NCBI GenBank assembly: GCA_046542255.1
Contig: JBKHBT010000072.1
Span: forward strand, 1 to 17,085
Direction: 5' to 3'
Source of the DNA: JBKHBT01 sp046542255
GTDB lineage: Bacteria; UBP14; UBA6098; JBKHBT01
DNA: 17,085 bases
Shown here: positions 13,833 to 17,085 of the stretch, piece after piece
Layout: the number at the start of each line of letters is the position of its first letter
Position numbering within the stretch: the first letter of the stretch is position 1
Position numbers and translations under genes: made by a program
Notes under the pieces: model-generated
Database searches by the model: none
The model's input: only the letters and a program-made list of their open reading frames with translations
Told to the model about the DNA's origin: nothing

Positions 13833-15037
13833 TTTATAAATAGCGCTTTCCTTTTTTCAATGGCATCTCCATCATCGATTACTACATAATATATGCCTCC
13901 AGGAAGATTTTTGCCAGAGTCATCCCGGCCGTCCCAGATAATCGAATTTTCGACATTCGCAAAATGCCTGACCATCTTGCCATCTATCGAAAAGATCGAA
14001 ATATCTGTCGTGCTATTTGTTGTGGTTTCAATCTTCAGCCTGGCATTAAAAGGATTGGGATAGAGATACCCGATTTGCGCATTTTCGGGTATTGCTTTTT
14101 CTTCTATGCCATCTGCGATTATGTTTATAATAACCGATGCCGTATCGGCATTCCGTCCCGTATCGATAAGGACAAAAAAGACAGTATCGATTGTAGATTC
14201 TGTTGTAATGGGATTTATTCTGGCTGTAAAATCATCGATGAATTCGATTTCGACAAAATCTTCTCCGAAGGTTTCCCATCTAAGGGCTTCGATATCTGTA
14301 TCCGGATCGCTTGCATATTCTTCCAATTCGATAATCAGTTCTTCGGATGAATATATTTCATAGGTTTCGGGCAGCCCGTCTATTATCGGCGGATCATCGA
14401 CATAATTAAAAACGATACTGAATGTATCACACACAGTAGCCGAATCGGCATCCATTGCAGCCACGATTATATCATCGCATTCATGAAGTATATCGGGATT
14501 GGCCACTTTTAATATCGCATCGTCTGTTACCCATACTTCGTATATTCCAGAACTTGTAATATTAAAAGTCATCTCAGATATATCACCATCCGGATCACGG
14601 AAATGCTCTTCGAGCGATATTTCTAATGTATCGTGTTCGGAAATGGATGTATCCGGCAATGGCTCAACCAGCTCGGGATAAATCGGCAGGATATGAATAT
14701 GCATCGTATCTACATCGGTTTCGCCGAGCGTGTCTATGCAAGTAAATTCGACATCATAATGATCACCGGCCACTGTGGAATCGACATAATAGATAAACCT
14801 TGCGCCCCATTCTGTCCTGGAGCAATAGCATCCCCCGATATGGCCGATATTAACAAGCTCTGCACCTTCGGGATGGCCGGTCATTTCAAAAACCAGATTA
14901 TTATGTTGCCAGCTATCGGCAGAAATAACAAAATACATGCTATCGCCGACAGAGACTTCTCTATCGGGCACATCTTCCATAACCGGATATGCCATAATGC
15001 TAAAAGCAAATAAAAGAATAATTATTGAATACTTCAT
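13829..15037 (-). CDS. Secreted Ig-like protein with type IX-style C-terminal sorting domain
   Basis: A 402-residue exported protein. A signal peptide covers about residues 1-17 ('MKYSIIILLFAFSIMAYP'). The middle has two to three Ig/cadherin-like repeats, shown by 'RDPDGDISEMTF' and 'SDPDTDIEALRW'. Residues about 320-402 start 'YLYPNPFNARLKI', contain 'IWDGRDDSGKNLPGGIYYV' and end basic, the pattern of FlgD-like/type IX sorting domains. The product should be surface-attached or released; its ligand is unknown. The ATG at 15037 has GGGGG five bases upstream, so it is preferred to the TTG at 15058. It is the first gene of the operon, and its TGA overlaps the start of the thioredoxin-barrel gene, suggesting a joint surface role. 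Confidence 0.9.
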   Translation of the reverse strand: MKYSIIILLFAFSIMAYPVMEDVPDREVSVGDSMYFVISADSWQHNNLVFEMTGHPEGAELVNIGHIGGCYCSRTEWGARFIYYVDSTVAGDHYDVEFTCIDTLGETDVDTMHIHILPIYPELVEPLPDTSISEHDTLEISLEEHFRDPDGDISEMTFNITSSGIYEVWVTDDAILKVANPDILHECDDIIVAAMDADSATVCDTFSIVFNYVDDPPIIDGLPETYEIYSSEELIIELEEYASDPDTDIEALRWETFGEDFVEIEFIDDFTARINPITTESTIDTVFFVLIDTGRNADTASVIINIIADGIEEKAIPENAQIGYLYPNPFNARLKIETTTNSTTDISIFSIDGKMVRHFANVENSIIWDGRDDSGKNLPGGIYYVVIDDGDAIEKRKALFIK

Positions 15038-15057
15038 CTTGACCCCCTTGTTTTTCA

Positions 15058-15063
15058 ATTATA
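15058..15063 (-). promoter_or_regulatory. Candidate -10 box of the secreted-protein operon
   Basis: A perfect TATAAT on the minus strand lies 20 bases before the start codon, leaving a leader of about 14 bases that still includes the GGGGG ribosome-binding site. No good -35 box is present at 16-18 bases, so the call is tentative. Confidence 0.4.
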
Positions 15064-15292
15064 AACTAAGAAAATTATGGCATATACACAATGATTTTTT
15101 TTATAACTACCTAAAAAGCAATTATTTAGAAATTCGAATATGGTGATATTTCGATTTAGCGTCGAAGGATTTGATTTATGCATTATTCTTCTCAGCTTCT
15201 TCTCTGAATCAGGTTTATAGGATTTTCTCGATTTTATTTCGTGCTCGGGCAACGGTTTCACTCTTATCTTCTTTTATCCTGCAAATCTTTTG

Positions 15293-15367
15293 TATCCTTT
15301 TTCATCATGGTTCATATTTTTGAACCAGGATTTTGAAGGATAAGAAAAGCTCTACCTGCTTTTCTTA
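15293..15367. other. Stem-loops in the divergent spacer before coaE
   Basis: The gene-free stretch 15038-15464 holds two perfect hairpins: TGGTTCA at 15308-15314 with 15321-15327 (six-base loop), itself enclosed by TATCCTT at 15293-15299 with 15336-15342; and a 10-pair stem, 15341-15350 with 15358-15367 (arm TAAGAAAAGC, seven-base loop). The outer stem of the first shares two bases with the second, so the two could be alternatives. No open frame of note is present. They lie just upstream of the extended -10 box and could be a protein-binding site or a small RNA. Confidence 0.5.
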
Positions 15368-15376
15368 AATAATTCT

Positions 15377-15385
15377 TGTTATAAT
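15377..15385 (+). promoter_or_regulatory. Extended -10 promoter for coaE
   Basis: TGTTATAAT matches the extended -10 consensus TGnTATAAT exactly. No -35 box is found at the usual distance, which is normal for extended -10 promoters. The predicted start is near 15392, giving a leader of about 73 bases. Confidence 0.6.
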
Positions 15386-15464
15386 TTGTTTTTTTGCTTA
15401 TACTGTTAGCTATGCTTGGTTATTGTGCATAAAACTATCTATGGATAAAGAGCAGGAGGAAAGA

Positions 15465-16079
15465 ATGACGCTTGTGGGAGTAACTGGACAAACAGGAGCA
15501 GGTAAAACCACTTTTTGCAAAGTATTTCGAGATATTGGCGCAAAAGTAATAGATGCTGACAAAATTGGGCATAAACTTCACCAGGAGGAAGGAATCAAGA
15601 AACAGTTGGTCGAAACTTTTGGCGAGGAAATTTTGGATGTCGAAGGCAAAATCAACCGTAAGTCGCTTGGGTCGATTGTCTTCGAGAATCGGAAAAACCG
15701 CGAGATGCTCGATGAGATCATGAAAAAGCCTTTGATAGATGTTATCGAAGCCAGAATTTTCGAGATACGGGATAATGGTTTCCCGGGGATTGTTGTTCTG
15801 GATGCCGCCCTTCTGCCAGAATGGAAAAAACTCCATAAGCTCGTTGATTATACCGTCCTTATCGAAGCGCCTAAGTGGCAAAGAATCAATCGTCTCGAAG
15901 AGAAAAAGGGCCTCGAGCCGGAAGAAGCCGAAAAAAGAATCGATGCACTTGAAAATCTATATGATGATTTCTATCCCCAGATCGATTATAATGTTAAAAA
16001 TAGCGGCAATATTCGCGAATTTCGCGCCAAGGTTGTCAAGGTTTGGCTGGATATCAAATCGCATGTCGGAAGGCAATAA
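15465..16079 (+). CDS. coaE: Dephospho-CoA kinase
   Basis: Final step of coenzyme A synthesis: phosphorylates the 3'-hydroxyl of dephospho-CoA with ATP. The P-loop is at residues 5-16 (GVTGQTGAGKTT, catalytic-site K14), followed by 'KVIDADKIGH' with the conserved Asp pair D30/D32, and later 'VLDAALLPEW' and 'RLEEKKGLEPEEAEKRI', the family's lid region. At 204 residues it has normal length. The ATG at 15465 is chosen because AGGAGG lies five bases before it; an ATG at 15441 and a TTG at 15423 would add residues before the usual start. It is single and divergent from the secreted-protein operon. No clear terminator was seen in the 75 bases before the convergent HDOD gene. Confidence 0.94.
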   Translation: MTLVGVTGQTGAGKTTFCKVFRDIGAKVIDADKIGHKLHQEEGIKKQLVETFGEEILDVEGKINRKSLGSIVFENRKNREMLDEIMKKPLIDVIEARIFEIRDNGFPGIVVLDAALLPEWKKLHKLVDYTVLIEAPKWQRINRLEEKKGLEPEEAEKRIDALENLYDDFYPQIDYNVKNSGNIREFRAKVVKVWLDIKSHVGRQ

Positions 16080-16154
16080 TAAATTCAGGGCTTCTTATTA
16101 TCAGCCATTTTAACCAGCTTTTTGATAAAATTCTTTATGCCGTGATATCATATC

Positions 16155-16955
16155 CTATGCAATAGCAAGCAATCTCCTTTCTGAAAGATGATGCAGTCTA
16201 TGAAACCTCGACAATGAAAAATACTTATCATTCATATATTTTCGAGTATATTTTGCCAGCGCATCGGTAAAATCGATGATTTCTGTCAAAAAGGTTAGCT
16301 TATTTACCAGCGATTTCGAATCGTGATGCATCTTTGCAATCTCGATATTGGCCTGATTAAATCCCCATTTCTGCATAATCCTCGCTCCCAATTCGGTATG
16401 GGTTTCCAGGCTCATGCCAAGGTCTTTTTCGCTTTGATAATATGAAATGTCTTTGCGCCTCATATTTGCAATAATCTCTTCGAACTTAAACGGCATATAC
16501 TGAATCTGGATAATTTTCCCGATATCATGTGTTAGAGCTACGGAAGAATATTTCTTAGGCGGTATATCGCCATATTTCATCCGGTAGATATGCTTGAAAT
16601 AATAGTCCACGATATAGGAATGCCACGAAATCTCTTTCAACTGCTCCCTCTGGAAATCGCTCCATACTATCAAATCGGTTTTATCGAAAGACATTATAAT
16701 GTTTTTTAAGGCCTTAGAGCCAAGAATCATCGTTATCGCTTTATCGATTGATTCGACCTGCAATTTTGTATTTGCAATCTTGAGAATCCTTGCCGAAACA
16801 GCCACATCCTTTTTGGCAATCTCTGATAAGATTTTGAAAAATACATTGCTATTGATAGCATTAATAAGCTCCTCATAAACATAATTTTGGACAGGCATAT
16901 CCTCGATTTTATCGATAAAATTGGCAATGCGCCTTTCCGAGCTTCTAATTCTCAT
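16155..16955 (-). CDS. HDOD-domain protein
   Basis: A 266-residue protein that is almost entirely one HDOD domain, a family related to HD phosphohydrolases and found in signalling and regulatory proteins. Visible marks are 'DVAVSARILKIANT' (about 50-63), 'SWHSYIVDYYF' (H112), 'LTHDIGKII' (H143/D144), 'HTELGARIMQKWGF' (H186) and H210/H211. Unusually for HDOD proteins many metal-site-like His/Asp residues remain, so it may be nearer an active HD hydrolase than the pseudo-enzyme norm. No receiver, GGDEF or EAL domain is attached. The ATG at 16955 lacks a good Shine-Dalgarno site; a 24-base palindrome ends five bases before it. Confidence 0.88.
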   Translation of the reverse strand: MRIRSSERRIANFIDKIEDMPVQNYVYEELINAINSNVFFKILSEIAKKDVAVSARILKIANTKLQVESIDKAITMILGSKALKNIIMSFDKTDLIVWSDFQREQLKEISWHSYIVDYYFKHIYRMKYGDIPPKKYSSVALTHDIGKIIQIQYMPFKFEEIIANMRRKDISYYQSEKDLGMSLETHTELGARIMQKWGFNQANIEIAKMHHDSKSLVNKLTFLTEIIDFTDALAKYTRKYMNDKYFSLSRFHRLHHLSERRLLAIA

Positions 16956-16960
16956 ATCCA

Positions 16961-16984
16961 GACAATGCGCTGTTCCGCATTGTC
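16961..16984. repeat. 24-base palindrome abutting the HDOD start codon
   Basis: Perfect 9-base arms, GACAATGCG and its reverse complement, around CTGTTC. In the HDOD mRNA this forms a hairpin ending five bases before the ATG, where the ribosome would bind. The first 15 bases recur at 17071-17085. Confidence 0.8.
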
Positions 16985-17036
16985 ATACTTTTCAGGCTAA
17001 AACATCAGTAAAGCCTTTTGAGTATATATCTTAAGT

Positions 17037-17042
17037 ATTATA
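17037..17042 (-). promoter_or_regulatory. Candidate -10 box for the HDOD gene
   Basis: TATAAT on the minus strand within an AT-rich stretch, about 80 bases before the start codon. The -35 region is poor, so this is weak; the mRNA from here would contain the palindrome. Confidence 0.3.
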
Positions 17043-17070
17043 TATATGTTATATATATGGCTTTAAAAGA

Positions 17071-17085
17071 GACAATGCGCTGTTC
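17071..17085. repeat. Partial second copy of the palindrome, cut by the window edge
   Basis: GACAATGCGCTGTTC is identical to 16961-16975, at a spacing of 110 bases. The matching right arm would lie outside the window. Confidence 0.75.

Noticed and set aside
15055..15261. A 68-codon open frame upstream of the secreted-protein gene
   Set aside because: It lies in the AT-rich promoter spacer, has no ribosome-binding site and no recognisable sequence.
16080..16154. Terminator between coaE and the HDOD gene
   Set aside because: Only weak AT stems were found; nothing with a GC-rich stem and T tract.
16961..17085. Two repeat copies as a CRISPR array
   Set aside because: The copies are 110 bases apart, the repeat is a full palindrome, only one copy is complete, and no cas gene is near.

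Overview
The window looks like a chromosome segment from a strictly or mainly anaerobic, Gram-negative (two-membrane) bacterium of moderately low G+C. The evidence is an outer-membrane efflux factor, a predicted outer-membrane beta-barrel, a secreted protein with a C-terminal 'YPNPFN...GGIYYV' sorting domain as seen with type IX secretion, and an oxygen-defence set typical of anaerobes: rubrerythrin, desulfoferrodoxin, flavodiiron protein and rubredoxin. This best suits an uncultured lineage of the Fibrobacterota-Chlorobiota-Bacteroidota (FCB) side of the tree. That placement is an inference; no marker gene here fixes the phylum.

Layout. Bases 3-190 form a nested inverted-repeat element, possibly a small non-autonomous transposon. 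A small membrane-anchored double zinc-ribbon protein follows (399-986, +), closed by a strong hairpin terminator with a UUCG loop. A minus-strand operon (5251 to 1037) encodes a MacA-type periplasmic adaptor, a MacB-type permease without an ATPase domain, and a TolC-like outer-membrane factor. The genes overlap, so they are co-translated; the ATPase must be encoded elsewhere or has been lost.

Bases 10873 to 5417 (minus) form a nine-gene oxidative-stress cluster: PerR-type regulator, flavin reductase-rubredoxin fusion (Hrb type), glutaredoxin, flavodiiron protein FprA, 1-Cys-type peroxiredoxin, desulfoferrodoxin (superoxide reductase), ferritin, an unnamed ferritin-like diiron protein, and rubrerythrin. 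Together they can reduce O2 or NO to harmless products (Hrb to FprA), superoxide to peroxide (desulfoferrodoxin), and peroxide to water (peroxiredoxin, rubrerythrin), and store the iron released (ferritin). Hairpin terminators lie after glutaredoxin, after ferritin and after rubrerythrin, so the cluster is probably several graded transcripts. Three unlabelled signals stand out: an internal ribosome-binding site and ATG that would make a free 52-residue rubredoxin from the fusion gene; a 12-base word shared upstream of perR and fprA; and a 12-base stretch in the fprA leader exactly complementary to the glutaredoxin ribosome-binding site.

Bases 15037 to 11083 (minus) form a three-gene, tightly coupled operon: a secreted Ig-like/sorting-domain protein, an unusual thioredoxin-domain plus low-complexity linker plus outer-membrane beta-barrel fusion, and an archaeal-type 8-oxoguanine DNA glycosylase (Ogg2 family). 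It is divergent from coaE (15465-16079, +), across a 427-base spacer holding promoter-like elements and stable stem-loops. An HDOD-domain protein (16155-16955, -) closes the window. Its start codon lies five bases after a 24-base palindrome, and a partial copy of that palindrome recurs at the window edge.

No tRNA, rRNA, CRISPR array or complete insertion sequence was seen. The strongest candidate for undescribed biology is the thioredoxin-barrel fusion and its operon, followed by the dual-product rubredoxin gene.
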